A stretch of 64,000 nt of DNA from Roseovarius pelagicus (GCF_025639885.1 NZ_CP106738.1:310001-374000); one strand, 5' to 3'. Shown: positions 1 through 12,940, counted from the first letter of the stretch. Program-made: numbers and translations. The notes: generated from the sequence alone by a model not told the origin.

Positions 1-295
1 CCGACGTGTCGACCTGCACCAGCACGTTGTCTTTGGTGATGGCGTCCTGACTGGCGGTCGGCAGTTGCCGTTCGAGGATTGAAATCTTGTGTGCGATCCG
101 GTCGAGGAAGGGCACGATCAGGTTGATTCCCGGCCCGAGAACGGAATGCAGGCGGCCGAAGCGTTCGACCACATGCTGTTCGGATTGCGGTACGATCTTG
201 ACGGCCTTGATCGCCAGAACGACCAACAGCACGGCACCGAGAAGATAGAGCAGATTTTGTTCCAGCAGATCGCTGAGCAGCGTATCAATATCCAA
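1..295 (-). CDS. SPFH/band 7 (stomatin-like) membrane protein, partial
   Basis: Reading the minus strand from a TTG codon at 293-295 gives about 98 residues that run off the left edge. The first residues (LLEQNLLYLLGAVLLVVL) form one N-terminal membrane anchor. They are followed by the start of an SPFH domain: VPQSEQHVVERFGR, then LGPGINLIVPFLDR and ISILERQLP. This is the layout of stomatin/QmcA-type proteins, which form large membrane-anchored assemblies, often with an NfeD partner. TTG is chosen because an in-frame stop lies just upstream and an AAGGA ribosome site sits 9 bases before it. No ATG exists in that stretch. The C-terminal part is outside the window, so the slipin subclass cannot be named. 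Confidence 0.8.
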   Translation of the reverse strand, partial: MDIDTLLSDLLEQNLLYLLGAVLLVVLAIKAVKIVPQSEQHVVERFGRLHSVLGPGINLIVPFLDRIAHKISILERQLPTASQDAITKDNVLVQVDTS

Positions 296-374
296 GGCTG
301 ATCGTCCTTACATTGGGTGCCAATGCAAGAGATATGGCCTCAGTTCTGGAAAACTGCAACGGTTCTGAGATGTC

Positions 375-3263
<2,889 letters not shown>

Positions 3264-3568
3264 ACGTGGACGTGGTATTACGCCGGGACGGTGTTGAGTA
3301 TCGTGAAGAACATTGAAAGACATTTGAGAAATCGATTTGCGGCAAGGGTTGCCCCACGATTGCTGAAATTTCACGCCATTTGTGAACGGATCGCCCTTGC
3401 TGAGCGGTGCAGGGGCGGGCATTGTGCCCCGACCGAGGTTGAAACAGGTGCACGCGCGCCCCAGATTAACCTCCTGTAACGGAGAGGGCGTGGCTGCCGC
3501 CAGGCGGGGCCGGACCCTCTTGCCAATAAAGACCCGGGCACAGACCCGGGCATTGCAAAGGAAAGAGC
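3264..3568. other. Intergenic region tgt-lon (lon leader)
   Basis: These 305 bases hold no convincing gene. I looked for an alphaproteobacterial heat-shock (RpoH) promoter of the CTTG / CYTAT type, expected for lon, and found no clear match. The right end contains the direct repeat described at 3530-3552 and the lon ribosome site (AAGGAAAG, 3557-3564). No obvious terminator follows tgt. Confidence 0.5.
3530..3552 (+). repeat. Tandem 11-bp repeat / potential hairpin in lon leader
   Basis: AGACCCGGGCA occurs at 3530-3540 and again at 3542-3552, separated by one base. Because CCCGGG is self-complementary, the two copies can also pair as a 6-bp stem with a CACAGA-type loop just upstream of the lon ribosome site. 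A role in translation control is only an inference. Confidence 0.55.
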
Positions 3569-5980
3569 ATGCAAGAGCCCCTCAATTCCTCTTACCCGGT
3601 GCTGCCACTGCGCGATATCGTGGTGTTCCCGCACATGATCGTGCCGCTGTTCGTTGGCCGCGACAAATCCGTGCGCGCGCTAGAAGAGGTGATGGCCGAT
3701 GACAAACAAATCCTGCTCTCCAGTCAGGTCGACCCCAGCGAGGATGACCCCGAGGTTGGCGGTATCTACAAGGCAGGCGTTCTGGCCAATGTGCTGCAAC
3801 TGCTGAAGCTGCCCGATGGCACGGTCAAGGTGCTGGTCGAGGGTGTCGCGCGGGTGCGGATCGTCGAATACCTTGAGAATGAAGACTTCTTTGAAGCGCG
3901 TGCCGAGTATCTGACCGAGATGCCGGGTGACGCTGCCACGATTGAGGCGCTGTTGCGCACCGTGGGCAACGAGTTCGAGCGTTACGCCAAGGTCAAGAAG
4001 AACATCCCCGAAGAGGCGCTGGCGGCTGTGTCCGGCTCGGAAGAGCCCGCGCGGCTGGCCGATCTGGTCGCGGGTCATCTGGGCATCGAGGTGGAGCAAA
4101 AGCAGGAACTGCTGGAAACGCTGTCCGTTTCCGAGCGGCTGGAGAAGGTTTATGGCCTGATGCAGGGCGAAATGAGCGTCTTGCAGGTCGAAAAGAAGAT
4201 CAAGACCCGCGTCAAATCCCAGATGGAGCGCACCCAGCGGGAATATTATCTGAATGAGCAAATGAAGGCCATTCAGAAGGAGCTGGGCGATGGCGAAGAG
4301 GGCGAAGGCGAGATTGCCGAGCTGGAAGCACGCATCAAGGAAACCAAGCTGAGCAAGGAAGCGCGCGAAAAGGCCGAGGGCGAGCTGAAAAAGCTCAAGA
4401 ACATGAGCCCCATGAGTGCCGAGGCGACGGTAGTGCGCAATTACCTCGACTGGATGCTATCGATCCCGTGGGGCACCAAGTCGCGCGTCAAGAAAGATCT
4501 GAGCCGTGCGGAGAAGATCCTCGACGACGATCACTATGGTCTGGAGAAGGTCAAGGAACGCATTGTCGAATACCTCGCGGTGCAGCAACGTTCGAAAAAG
4601 CTGAAGGGGCCGATCATGTGCCTCGTCGGCCCTCCGGGCGTGGGCAAGACCTCCTTGGGTAAATCCGTGGCGCGTGCCACGGGTCGCGAATTCATCCGTA
4701 TCTCGCTCGGCGGCGTCCGGGACGAGAGCGAGATCCGCGGCCATCGGCGAACCTATATCGGATCCATGCCCGGTAAGATCATTCAGGCGTTGAAAAAGGC
4801 CAAGACCACGAATCCCCTGATCCTGCTCGACGAGATCGACAAGATGGGACAGGATTTTCGGGGTGACCCGGCGTCGGCGATGCTCGAAGTGCTGGATCCG
4901 GAACAAAACTCTACCTTTGTGGATCACTACATGGAGGTCGAATATGACCTCTCGAACGTGATGTTCCTGACCACTTCGAACAGCTACAACATGCCGGGAC
5001 CATTGATGGACCGGATGGAGATCATCCCGCTGGCGGGCTATACCGAAGACGAAAAGCGCGAGATTGCCAAGCAGCACCTGTTGAGCAAGCAGGTCAAGAA
5101 CCACGGGCTAAAAAAGAACGAGTTTGAGCTGACCGATGACGCGCTGACCGGTATGATCCGGCACTATACGCGCGAAGCGGGCGTGCGGAACCTTGAGCGC
5201 GAGATTGCCAAGGTGGCGCGTAAGGCGGTGACAAAGATCATCAAGAAAGAGGCCGAAACCATCCGTGTGGACGCTGACAATCTGGGTGATTTCCTTGGTG
5301 TGAAAAAGTTCAAATACGGACTGGCCGAAGAACGTGATCAGGTCGGTGTCGTCACCGGGCTGGCCTATACGTCGGTCGGTGGTGAACTGCTGAACATCGA
5401 GGCGTTGCGTCTGCCGGGCAAGGGTCGGATGAAAACCACCGGCAAGCTGGGCGATGTGATGAAGGAATCGATCGATGCGGCGTCCAGCTATGTCCGTTCG
5501 GTCGCACCGACATTGGGGATCAAGCCGCCGCGCTTTGACAAGTGGGACATCCACGTTCACGTCCCCGAAGGGGCCACACCCAAGGATGGACCGTCAGCGG
5601 GTCTGGCAATGGTCACATCCATCGTGTCGGTTCTGACTGGTATTCCGGTGCGCAAGGACATCGCCATGACCGGCGAAGTCACGTTGCGCGGCAATGCGCT
5701 GCCCATTGGCGGGTTGAAGGAAAAGCTGCTGGCGGCGTTGCGCGGCGGGATCAAGACCGTGATCATCCCGCAGGAAAACGAGAAGGATCTGGTGGAAATC
5801 CCTGAGAATGTGAAGCAAGGGATGGAGATCATTCCGGTGACCCATGTACGCGATGTGCTGCGTCTGGCGCTGACCGAAGTGCCAGAACCCATCGAATGGG
5901 ATGAGGCCGCCGAAGAGGCCGCCGCCGCCGAAGCCGCGCTCAAGAACGAGAGTAAGGGCAGCGGTGCGACAGCACATTAA
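3569..5980 (+). CDS. lon: ATP-dependent Lon protease (LonA)
   Basis: LonA degrades misfolded and regulatory proteins in the cytoplasm. The 803-residue protein shows all domains in order. The LON substrate domain is at about 8-200 ([19 protein letters not shown]), followed by a coiled-coil region. The AAA+ module has Walker [10 protein letters not shown] near residue 354 and Walker [10 protein letters not shown] near 416. The C-terminal protease domain has catalytic Ser about 676 ([11 protein letters not shown]) and Lys about 719 ([10 protein letters not shown]), the expected 43-residue spacing. The C-terminal tail is Ala/Glu-rich. The start has a good ribosome site. A terminator at 6001-6029 follows. 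Confidence 0.98.
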   Translation: MQEPLNSSYPVLPLRDIVVFPHMIVPLFVGRDKSVRALEEVMADDKQILLSSQVDPSEDDPEVGGIYKAGVLANVLQLLKLPDGTVKVLVEGVARVRIVEYLENEDFFEARAEYLTEMPGDAATIEALLRTVGNEFERYAKVKKNIPEEALAAVSGSEEPARLADLVAGHLGIEVEQKQELLETLSVSERLEKVYGLMQGEMSVLQVEKKIKTRVKSQMERTQREYYLNEQMKAIQKELGDGEEGEGEIAELEARIKETKLSKEAREKAEGELKKLKNMSPMSAEATVVRNYLDWMLSIPWGTKSRVKKDLSRAEKILDDDHYGLEKVKERIVEYLAVQQRSKKLKGPIMCLVGPPGVGKTSLGKSVARATGREFIRISLGGVRDESEIRGHRRTYIGSMPGKIIQALKKAKTTNPLILLDEIDKMGQDFRGDPASAMLEVLDPEQNSTFVDHYMEVEYDLSNVMFLTTSNSYNMPGPLMDRMEIIPLAGYTEDEKREIAKQHLLSKQVKNHGLKKNEFELTDDALTGMIRHYTREAGVRNLEREIAKVARKAVTKIIKKEAETIRVDADNLGDFLGVKKFKYGLAEERDQVGVVTGLAYTSVGGELLNIEALRLPGKGRMKTTGKLGDVMKESIDAASSYVRSVAPTLGIKPPRFDKWDIHVHVPEGATPKDGPSAGLAMVTSIVSVLTGIPVRKDIAMTGEVTLRGNALPIGGLKEKLLAALRGGIKTVIIPQENEKDLVEIPENVKQGMEIIPVTHVRDVLRLALTEVPEPIEWDEAAEEAAAAEAALKNESKGSGATAH

Positions 5981-6000
5981 GTTACTGCAATAAGATATTG

Positions 6001-6029
6001 AAAAGGGGTGCTTATGGCGCCCCTTTTTT
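6001..6029 (+). terminator. Rho-independent terminator after lon
   Basis: GGGGTGC and GCGCCCC pair (one G-U) around a short loop and are followed by TTTTTT. The upstream AAAA makes it partly usable on the opposite strand for the convergent kinase gene at 6058-7032. Confidence 0.85.
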
Positions 6030-6057
6030 GTGTGAGGCGGCGTATCTGGAGGTCGGC

Positions 6058-7032
6058 TTATGCAGGTGTCGCGTTACGCCGCAAATCCGCGAGCAGATCG
6101 CCATAGGCCTTTTCGGCTCGTCTGATCCGCGAGGCGGGCAGCGATTCTGTTTCGACCCGGATCAACGCCTCGAACCCCAGCATGAACGGCAGAAACGTAT
6201 TGCGTTCGACGGGCTCTAGCTGGAAGGCGGCGCAGAATGCCTCGAACCCTGCGCGACTAACACCGTAAATCAGCGGGCTACCCATGTCGACGCGCCGTCG
6301 CCCCAAATGCATCAGAAACCGCGCCATATCCTTGTAAATGGGCATCCGCCGCGAGCCGCCAATGTCGATACCGGTAAGTTGGTTTTCTTTTGCAATCAGG
6401 TTGTTGGGGTGAAAATCGCCATGGCTGATTGCTGTGCGCCATTGGGCTTTTTCGATCTGCCCAGCCAGTCGCGCCATTTCGGTCATAATGCGAGATTCCA
6501 GTTCTGCGAGATGCGCCCATGGCTGTTTCTCAGACGCGGCACGCGCGCGACGCAGCCAGCCTTTGGCCGAGGCGACGCGCCAGCCTTCGCTCATCGCTGT
6601 GCTTTTGCGCAACCAATCCGCAGCTGCGGGCAGGTAGGGCGACCGGTCGGCAGGGTCCAATGTCCACAGATGCTCCAACAACGGGGTGCCGGGGACGGCC
6701 GCAGTGACCACAATACCGTGCGCAGAACAGGCAAAGAGCGGCCGGGCGATGCGCAGGGTGCCTTCGCTCATATATGGCCAGAGACGCTGCATTTCGTCCC
6801 ATTCGCGTGCTGCGGTGTCGTCGTCCGGAGACAAGAACAAGCGCACCACGGCGTCGTGCCCCTCGAACTCGGCGTGAAAGATGGCCCGTTTCCCCTTTAC
6901 ATGGCGGATCAGAGCGCGCGGTTTGATCTGTGCCACGCGCGGGTCAGTCGCGCACGCCGATTCCAACTGGTGGGCAATCACCATTGCACTGTCAAAATCC
7001 GCTGAAGGAGGGGTGAATTCGGGCTGCGTCAT
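6058..7032 (-). CDS. Aminoglycoside phosphotransferase (APH)-fold kinase family protein
   Basis: The 324-residue cytoplasmic protein has the APH/choline-kinase fold. It shows an ATP-binding N-lobe with IFHAEFEGHDAVVRLF, the catalytic Brenner-type motif SHGDFHPNNLI, and the metal-binding Asp in TGIDIGG. Such kinases phosphorylate small hydroxylated metabolites. The substrate cannot be told from sequence. It is not an obvious antibiotic-resistance enzyme, because it sits among housekeeping genes with no mobile DNA around it. It starts at ATG 7030-7032 and is divergent from xseB, 102 bases away. Confidence 0.75.
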   Translation of the reverse strand: MTQPEFTPPSADFDSAMVIAHQLESACATDPRVAQIKPRALIRHVKGKRAIFHAEFEGHDAVVRLFLSPDDDTAAREWDEMQRLWPYMSEGTLRIARPLFACSAHGIVVTAAVPGTPLLEHLWTLDPADRSPYLPAAADWLRKSTAMSEGWRVASAKGWLRRARAASEKQPWAHLAELESRIMTEMARLAGQIEKAQWRTAISHGDFHPNNLIAKENQLTGIDIGGSRRMPIYKDMARFLMHLGRRRVDMGSPLIYGVSRAGFEAFCAAFQLEPVERNTFLPFMLGFEALIRVETESLPASRIRRAEKAYGDLLADLRRNATPA

Positions 7033-7134
7033 GCCTCAATTGAGCCGAACAGCGAAAGGCCGTCAACCGAATTGAACCCGACCTCGTGCATCGCTAAGGT
7101 GCCCGGACATTCAGCCAGCAGGGAGGCATCGCCA

Positions 7135-7377
7135 ATGGCCGATAAGTCGGTTTCGGAAATGACGTTTGAAGAGGCAATGACCGAGCTGGAGCAGGTGGTC
7201 GGCCAACTGGAGCGCGGCGATGTCGCGCTTGATGCGTCAATCACCTTGTACGAACGCGGTGCGGCATTGAAAAAACGCTGTGAAGACAAACTGAAAGAAG
7301 CAGAAGAGAAAGTTGCGGCGATCACTCTGGATGCCAGCGGTCAACCCACCGGAACAACTCCGGTCGAGGCGCAGTAA
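7135..7377 (+). CDS. xseB: Exodeoxyribonuclease VII small subunit
   Basis: XseB coats the large subunit XseA in exonuclease VII, which degrades single-stranded DNA to oligonucleotides. The 80-residue acidic helical protein has the family signature MTFEEAMTELEQVVGQLERG, then LYERGAALKKRCEDKL and EAEEKV. The ATG at 7135 is preceded by GGGAGG at suitable spacing, so the in-frame upstream extension is not used. It lies 5 bases upstream of the prenyl synthase gene, and the xseB-ispA-dxs order is common in proteobacteria. xseA is not in the window. Confidence 0.93.
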   Translation: MADKSVSEMTFEEAMTELEQVVGQLERGDVALDASITLYERGAALKKRCEDKLKEAEEKVAAITLDASGQPTGTTPVEAQ

Positions 7378-7382
7378 CGCCT

Positions 7383-8246
7383 GTGCAGGACAAGCTGGAA
7401 GCAACGCAGCGTGCGGTCGCGGCGCATCTGGCGCATGTGCTCACCGCTATTGGGGATGCCCCGGTTGCGCAGGCGATGCGTTACGCCGTTACGGGTGGCA
7501 AGGGCATTCGCGCTATGTTGGTGATCGAGGGGGCACGGCTGCACGGTGTGGGCGCGGACCGGGCGCTGTGGCCTGCAGCGGCCATCGAGGCGATGCATGC
7601 CTATAGTCTGGTCCATGATGACCTGCCTGCCATGGACGATGACGCGCTGCGCCGCGGGCAACCGACGGTGCATATCCGCTGGGATGAAGCGACCGCAATT
7701 CTGGCCGGTGATGCATTGCAGGCGCTGGCGTTTGAACTGACCACGCATCCCGACGTTGGTGCAGGAGAGGTGCGCGCGGAACTGGCACTGAACCTTGCAA
7801 AGGCGGCAGGGGCACAAGGCATGGTTCTGGGGCAAGCACTGGATATTGCGGCCGAAACTGCGTCAGAGCCGCTGGACATCGCGCAGATCACAGCCCTTCA
7901 GGCTGGCAAGACCGGGGCCTTGATCGACTGGGCGGCGACATGCGGCGCGCGGATGGCAGGGGCCGATACCGATCCGCTGCGGCGGTATGCTGCCGCTGTC
8001 GGGCTGGCGTTCCAAATTCAGGATGATGTGATCGACGTGACCGGAGATGCCGACGCCGCGGGCAAGGCCGTGGGCAAGGATGCTGCTGCGGGCAAGGCCA
8101 CGTTTGTGTCGCTATTGGGATTGGATGGGGCAAAGCGCCGCGCCGCCGCGCTGGTTGACGATGCTGTGGATGCTCTATCTATTTACGGTAAGGACGCGGA
8201 AACCTTGCAGCAATTGGCGCGTTTCGTTATCTCGCGCGAGAGCTGA
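7383..8246 (+). CDS. ispA: Polyprenyl synthetase, farnesyl diphosphate synthase type
   Basis: This enzyme condenses isopentenyl and allylic diphosphates to farnesyl (or geranylgeranyl) diphosphate. It has 287 residues. The first Asp-rich motif is DDLPAMDDD, with the two-residue insertion typical of bacterial short-chain synthases. The second is [22 protein letters not shown] and [10 protein letters not shown] are also visible. The start codon is GTG at 7383, 5 bases after xseB, so translation is probably coupled. dxs follows 46 bases later, placing precursor supply and chain elongation in one operon. Product chain length is not certain from sequence. Confidence 0.93.
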   Translation: MQDKLEATQRAVAAHLAHVLTAIGDAPVAQAMRYAVTGGKGIRAMLVIEGARLHGVGADRALWPAAAIEAMHAYSLVHDDLPAMDDDALRRGQPTVHIRWDEATAILAGDALQALAFELTTHPDVGAGEVRAELALNLAKAAGAQGMVLGQALDIAAETASEPLDIAQITALQAGKTGALIDWAATCGARMAGADTDPLRRYAAAVGLAFQIQDDVIDVTGDADAAGKAVGKDAAAGKATFVSLLGLDGAKRRAAALVDDAVDALSIYGKDAETLQQLARFVISRES

Positions 8247-8292
8247 ACATAGCCAGCCCGGAACCCGTACGCCGACGGAGGCAAGCCATTTA

Positions 8293-10221
8293 ATGTCGAA
8301 CCGCCCAGAAACACCGCTGCTTGACAGTGTTGGCAGCCCCTCAGACATGAAGCGTTTCAGCGACGCGGAGTTGACGCAACTGGCGCATGAGCTGCGCAGT
8401 GAAACCGTCAGCGCGGTCAGCGAAACCGGAGGCCATCTGGGCGCGGGCCTTGGCGTGGTCGAGTTGACTGTGGCGTTGCATGCGATCTTTGACGCGCCGC
8501 GCGACAAGATCATCTGGGACGTGAGCCACCAATGTTACCCGCACAAGATCCTGACCGGCAGGCGTGACCGCATTCGCACGATCCGGCAGAAGGACGGGCT
8601 GAGCGGTTTTACCAAGCGCAGCGAATCGCCCTATGACCCGTTTGGTGCGGCGCACAGCTCGACCTCGATCAGCGCGGCACTGGGATTTGCCGTGGCGCGC
8701 GATCTGGGCGGGGCAAGCGAGACCGGACATGGTGATGCCATCGCCGTGATCGGCGACGGTGCGATGAGCGCAGGCATGGCGTTCGAGGCGTTGAACAATG
8801 CCGGGCATCTGAAAAAGCGGCTGATTGTCATCCTGAACGATAACGAGATGTCGATTGCACCCCCGGTAGGGGCATTTTCATCATACCTGTCAAGACTTTA
8901 TGCCGAGGCACCGTTTCAGGAACTGAAAGCGGCGGCCAAGGGCGCTGTGTCGTTATTGCCGGGGCCGTTCCAACAGGGCGCGCGCAGGGCCAAAGATCTG
9001 CTCAAAGGTTTTGCCGTAGGCGGCACGCTCTTTGAAGAGTTGGGGTTTTCCTATGTCGGACCGATTGATGGTCACGATATGGATCAGCTGCTACCGGTGT
9101 TGCGTACGGTGCAACAGCGCGCAACGGGACCGATCCTGATCCATGTTCTGACCAAGAAAGGCAAAGGATATGGCCCGGCCGAAGAGGCGCGCGATGGCGG
9201 TCACGCCACGGCAAAGTTCGATGTGGTGTCGGGCAAGCAAAAGAAAGCGCCCAGCAACGCACCGAGCTACACGTCAGTCTTTGGTCGAGCATTGGTCGAA
9301 CACGCGTCTCGCGACGACCGGATTTGCGCCGTCACGGCCGCGATGCCGGACGGGACCGGGCTGAACCTGTTCAACGAACGATACCCAAGCCGGTGTTTCG
9401 ATGTGGGAATCGCAGAGCAACATGCGGTGACATTTGCTGCGGGCATGGCGGCGGGCGGCTTGCGTCCGTTCTGCGCGCTGTATTCGACATTCCTGCAACG
9501 TGGTTATGATCAGGTAGTGCATGATGTTGCGATCCAGCGCCTGCCGGTACGCTTTGCCATTGACCGCGCCGGGTTGGTCGGGGCCGATGGAGCGACCCAC
9601 GCAGGCAGCTACGATGTCGCGTTTCTAAGCAACCTGCCGGGGTTCGTGGTCATGGCCGCAGCGGACGAGGCCGAATTGGTGCATATGGTTGCGACGGCGG
9701 CGGCGCATGATGATGGTCCCATCGCATTCCGTTATCCGCGTGGCGAAGGCGAAGGGGTGGAAATGCCCCAGGCCGGTGTACCGCTGGAAATCGGCAAGGC
9801 ACGGATGATCCAAGAGGGTACTCGGGTCGCGTTGCTCAGCTTTGGCACGCGATTGGGCGAAGTTCGCCGCGCGGCGGAAAGCCTGGGCGCCAAGGGCATT
9901 GCGCCCACCATCGTCGACGCGCGGTTTGCCAAACCTCTGGACCACGACATGATCCTGCGATTGGCGCGCGAACATGAGGCACTGATTACGATTGAAGAAG
10001 GCGCGATCGGCGGGTTCGGCAGTCATGTTGCGCAGTTGCTGGCCGAGGAGGGCGTTTTCGACAGCGGCCTGAAATTCCGCTCGATGGTGCTACCTGACAT
10101 TTTCATTGATCAGGCCAGCCCGGAAGACATGTACAAGGTTGCCGGAATGGATGCCGCGCAAATTGAGGCCAAGGTACTGGATGTTCTGGGCGTTGCACAG
10201 ATATCTGGAAAACGCGCCTGA
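8293..10221 (+). CDS. dxs: 1-deoxy-D-xylulose-5-phosphate synthase
   Basis: Dxs is a thiamine-diphosphate enzyme that joins pyruvate and glyceraldehyde-3-phosphate in the first step of the MEP isoprenoid pathway. The 642-residue protein has the N-terminal [18 protein letters not shown] (catalytic His about 48) and [16 protein letters not shown]. The ThDP/metal motif is [15 protein letters not shown], followed by [13 protein letters not shown]. The transketolase-like central domain has [17 protein letters not shown] and [15 protein letters not shown]. The start is set at ATG 8293, where the family begins. The frame is open further upstream, but that part overlaps ispA. The position after ispA suggests one isoprenoid operon. 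Confidence 0.97.
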   Translation: MSNRPETPLLDSVGSPSDMKRFSDAELTQLAHELRSETVSAVSETGGHLGAGLGVVELTVALHAIFDAPRDKIIWDVSHQCYPHKILTGRRDRIRTIRQKDGLSGFTKRSESPYDPFGAAHSSTSISAALGFAVARDLGGASETGHGDAIAVIGDGAMSAGMAFEALNNAGHLKKRLIVILNDNEMSIAPPVGAFSSYLSRLYAEAPFQELKAAAKGAVSLLPGPFQQGARRAKDLLKGFAVGGTLFEELGFSYVGPIDGHDMDQLLPVLRTVQQRATGPILIHVLTKKGKGYGPAEEARDGGHATAKFDVVSGKQKKAPSNAPSYTSVFGRALVEHASRDDRICAVTAAMPDGTGLNLFNERYPSRCFDVGIAEQHAVTFAAGMAAGGLRPFCALYSTFLQRGYDQVVHDVAIQRLPVRFAIDRAGLVGADGATHAGSYDVAFLSNLPGFVVMAAADEAELVHMVATAAAHDDGPIAFRYPRGEGEGVEMPQAGVPLEIGKARMIQEGTRVALLSFGTRLGEVRRAAESLGAKGIAPTIVDARFAKPLDHDMILRLAREHEALITIEEGAIGGFGSHVAQLLAEEGVFDSGLKFRSMVLPDIFIDQASPEDMYKVAGMDAAQIEAKVLDVLGVAQISGKRA

Positions 10222-10238
10222 CGTTGGGTATTGTAAAT

Positions 10239-10274
10239 TTATCCACAGACTTATCCACAGGGACCTGTGAATAA
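10239..10274. promoter_or_regulatory. Cluster of three DnaA-box sequences
   Basis: TTATCCACA occurs at 10239-10247 and 10251-10259 on the plus strand. TTATTCACA occurs at 10266-10274 on the minus strand. All fit the DnaA consensus TTATNCACA. They lie in the 126-base AT-rich gap between dxs and the sugar-dehydrogenase gene. The first two are 12 bases apart start to start. The boxes are seen directly. Binding by DnaA, or any role in replication or regulation, is inference. Confidence 0.6.
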
Positions 10275-10347
10275 AGTTGATAATTACATGCTGGACTTTG
10301 AGGCCAATCCCTCCATTTCGTAGATGGTACGATACGGAGGTTTGCAA

Positions 10348-11451
10348 ATGCGCGTACTGAACACCCTCATATTCCTGCCGGTTTTCTTGCTGGGGCTGGC
10401 TGCCCCTGCGGCTGCGCTCGACAGCAGCGCAGGTCGGCTTAAGGTGGAGACAGTCGCAAGCGGACTGAAGTCGCCATGGTCGTTCGGGTTTCTGCCCGGA
10501 GGCGGGGTCTTGATCACCGAAAAGCGCGGTCGCCTATGGTATGTCGGGACGGATGGTCAGCGGCGTGCAGTGGGCGGTGTCGGGCCGGTGGACGTGAACG
10601 GGCAGGGCGGTCTGCTGGATGTTCTGGTCCCGCGCGACTTTGCACAAAGTCGGCAGCTCTATTTCAGTCATGCGCTCGCACAGCCGGGTGGCGGGTCAGG
10701 TACTGCCGTTGCGACGGCCCGGTTGAATGGCGATGCAAGTAGCCTGACCGGCTGGCGAGTGATCTTTGAGATGGAAAGAGGTAGCAGCGGCGGGCGTCAT
10801 TTCGGCTCGCGGTTGGTCGAAGGACGCGATGGTATGTTGTTTGTCACGGTAGGCGAGCGCGGTGACAGGCCGTCAGCGCAGGATCTGGGGCGCGAAAACG
10901 GCTCTGTCCTGCGGATCAGCCGGGACGGACGTGTGCCCGGTGACAACCCGTTCGTCGGGACAGCAGGGGCGCAGCCCGAAATCTGGTCTTATGGCCATCG
11001 AAACCCGCAGGGTGCCACATTGGACCTGCGAGGGCAGCTTTGGGTCAGCGAACACGGCGCCAAAGGAGGCGACGAGGTGAACCGTATCCGCAAGGGCGCG
11101 AATTTCGGTTGGCCGGTGATTTCCTACGGGCGGCACTATTCGGGTCGTAAGATCGGCGAAGGCACCGCAAAACCGGGAATGGAGCAGCCCGCCTATTACT
11201 GGGATCCCTCGATCGCCCCTTCGGGGTTGATGATCTATTCCGGGCGGCTCTGGCCCAAATGGCGCGGTCATTTCTTTGTCGGGTCATTGAAATTTGGCCA
11301 TGTGGCGCGGTTATCAGGCCAGCCGCTGGCATTGCGCGAGCGGATCAAAGGCGACGAAACATCGCGCACCCGTGACATTCGCGAAGCCCCAGATGGCACA
11401 ATTTGGGTGTTGTCCGAAGGGCAGGGCGCGTTGTTTCGACTTTCTCCCTAG
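10348..11451 (+). CDS. Secreted PQQ-dependent sugar dehydrogenase (glucose/sorbosone dehydrogenase family)
   Basis: The 367-residue protein has a signal peptide (MRVLNTLIFLPVFLLGLAAP, cleaved near AAALD) and one beta-propeller of the soluble glucose/sorbosone dehydrogenase family (YliI/Asd type). Visible motifs are LKSPWSFGFLPGGGVLITEK, GGRHFGSRL, SYGHRNPQGATLD, WVSEHGAKGGDEVNRI and PSGLMIYSG. The His and Arg in GHRNPQG and the EHG motif are typical cofactor-site residues. Members oxidise aldose sugars in the periplasm using PQQ, and the substrate here is unknown. The ATG at 10348 is chosen because CGGAGG lies 7 bases upstream. An earlier in-frame GTG-like start at 10324 lacks a ribosome site. 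Confidence 0.85.
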   Translation: MRVLNTLIFLPVFLLGLAAPAAALDSSAGRLKVETVASGLKSPWSFGFLPGGGVLITEKRGRLWYVGTDGQRRAVGGVGPVDVNGQGGLLDVLVPRDFAQSRQLYFSHALAQPGGGSGTAVATARLNGDASSLTGWRVIFEMERGSSGGRHFGSRLVEGRDGMLFVTVGERGDRPSAQDLGRENGSVLRISRDGRVPGDNPFVGTAGAQPEIWSYGHRNPQGATLDLRGQLWVSEHGAKGGDEVNRIRKGANFGWPVISYGRHYSGRKIGEGTAKPGMEQPAYYWDPSIAPSGLMIYSGRLWPKWRGHFFVGSLKFGHVARLSGQPLALRERIKGDETSRTRDIREAPDGTIWVLSEGQGALFRLSP

Positions 11452-11511
11452 TCAGGTGGACGAACGCATGCCAAGCTGACCGGATAGAGTTTACAGATTA
11501 TGAGGTTCTGA

Positions 11512-11928
11512 ATGCGATATTTCCTCGCTTTAATCTTATCTTTGGTTCTGACCATGCCAGCGGCCGCACAGACCGACGAGCCGATTTTCAAAGACTACGC
11601 AGACATGCGCGCGACGCTAGACGGGCTGATCATGTCACGCGACATCGCGGACGTGATGCGTGCCTTTGGCGGCGCGGACGAGATGACGGAACAAGAATTG
11701 ACAGGCCTTCAGGAACGGGTACGCCGCCTGTTTCCGCAGGATTTCGAGCATGTGGATGTGATGAAGATCGACGAGATGGGCGGCGGCTGGCGGCAGGAGC
11801 TATACGTCTACTGGACCGGGCTGCGTTATCTGTATGTTTATGTACTTCTGCATGATCGTGGAGACAGATTGATCGCGGTGCATTTCAAGTTCAACACAAC
11901 GTTTGCCACGTTGAACGAGCTGTTTTAA
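11512..11928 (+). CDS. Small secreted protein of unknown function
   Basis: The 138-residue product begins with a clear signal peptide (MRYFLALILSLVLTMPAAAQ) and continues as an acidic soluble domain. Notable stretches are DYADMRATLDGLIMSRDIADVMRAFG and a Tyr-rich segment (LYVYWTGLRYLYVYVLL). I do not recognise a characterised family. The signal peptide and ordinary codon use support a real gene exported to the periplasm. It follows the sugar dehydrogenase by 60 bases on the same strand and may be co-transcribed. It ends 10 bases from the convergent GlxA-type regulator. Confidence 0.75.
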   Translation: MRYFLALILSLVLTMPAAAQTDEPIFKDYADMRATLDGLIMSRDIADVMRAFGGADEMTEQELTGLQERVRRLFPQDFEHVDVMKIDEMGGGWRQELYVYWTGLRYLYVYVLLHDRGDRLIAVHFKFNTTFATLNELF

Positions 11929-11938
11929 ACGGCAGATG

Positions 11939-12940
11939 TCAGACAGACAGACGCGAGGCATGTGCACCGCGCTCACGGTAGGGCGTCGTGTCATAATGCG
12001 CACGGTAGCATTTTGAGAAATGCGATGGCGAAGAGAACCCGCAGGCCAGTGCGACGTTGATCACGGTCATATCGGTCTGCATCAACAGGTTACGGGCCTT
12101 TTGCAGCCGCAACTCCATGTAATAGCGTTTTGGTGAACGGCTGAGATAGCGGCGAAAGAGACGCTCTAACTGACGCGTGGACATGCCCGCGTCCTTGGCA
12201 AGGATTGATGGGCTGATCGGTTCTTCGATATTGGCCTCCATCATCTGGATGACCTGGCTTAGCTTGGGGTGTCGCACACCGATGCGGGTCGGCACAGATA
12301 GGCGCTGCGTGTCCTGATCGGTGCGGATCGAGCTGTAGATGAGTTGATCGGCCACCGCGCTGGCAAGCTTTTCATCGTGGTCATCCGCAATCAGCTTGAG
12401 CATCAGATCAATAGAGGACGTGCCCCCCGCAGTGGTCATCCGGTTGCCGTCAACGGTGAACACCGATTTGGTCAGATTGACCTCTTCGAACTCTTCAGAG
12501 AAGCTGTCGTGATTTTCCCAGTGGATCGTGGCGCGTTTGCCCTCCAGCAGACCGGCACGCGCCAGAACATAGGACGCGGTGCACAATCCGCCGATTTTCA
12601 ACCCACGTCGCGCCTCGCGCCGCAGCCAGCTGAGCAGTCGTTTCGTGGTGGCCTGTTGTATGTCTGCCCCGCCACAAATCAGCACTGTGTCGTCACGAGT
12701 CAGCTCATCCAGATTCATGTCAATCTGGAACCGCGCGCCGGCAGAACAGGCAATGGTTGTTTCCGTGTCGCCAGCAACGACCCACGAATACAGAGTACGT
12801 TCAGCCATGCGATTTGCGATGCGAAGGCATTCAACGGCGGCGGCGAAACTGAGCAGCGTAAAATTATCAACCAGAACGAATACGAAACGACGTGGGGCAC
12901 GCTGGGTGCCTGTCGGACCTTTTGTCGTCATTTCGACCAT
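11939..12940 (-). CDS. GlxA-family transcriptional regulator (DJ-1/PfpI-like domain + AraC HTH)
   Basis: The 333-residue protein has an N-terminal class I glutamine-amidotransferase-like (DJ-1/PfpI) domain (about 20-200: FVFVLVDNFTLLSFAAAVE, TVLICGGADIQ, GGLCTASYVLARAGLL). A C-terminal AraC/XylS helix-turn-helix pair follows (SPSILAKDAGMSTRQLERLFRRYL, INVALACGFSSPSHFSKCYR). Homologues include activators of carnitine, glycine-betaine, dimethylglycine and arginine catabolism, so the effector is probably a small nitrogen compound. The start at 12940 has AGGAG 9 bases upstream, and an upstream in-frame ATG at 13000 is less likely. It is divergent from the DAHP synthase gene. The AAATTGCA repeats between them may be its site. 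Confidence 0.88.
   Translation of the reverse strand: MVEMTTKGPTGTQRAPRRFVFVLVDNFTLLSFAAAVECLRIANRMAERTLYSWVVAGDTETTIACSAGARFQIDMNLDELTRDDTVLICGGADIQQATTKRLLSWLRREARRGLKIGGLCTASYVLARAGLLEGKRATIHWENHDSFSEEFEEVNLTKSVFTVDGNRMTTAGGTSSIDLMLKLIADDHDEKLASAVADQLIYSSIRTDQDTQRLSVPTRIGVRHPKLSQVIQMMEANIEEPISPSILAKDAGMSTRQLERLFRRYLSRSPKRYYMELRLQKARNLLMQTDMTVINVALACGFSSPSHFSKCYRAHYDTTPYRERGAHASRLSV

Noticed and set aside
6058..7032. Aminoglycoside resistance gene
   Set aside because: The APH fold is shared by many metabolic kinases, and no resistance or mobile context is present.
10222..10347. Calling the DnaA-box cluster a chromosomal origin
   Set aside because: The gap is only 126 bases and neighbours are not the usual origin genes. 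Boxes alone do not establish an origin.
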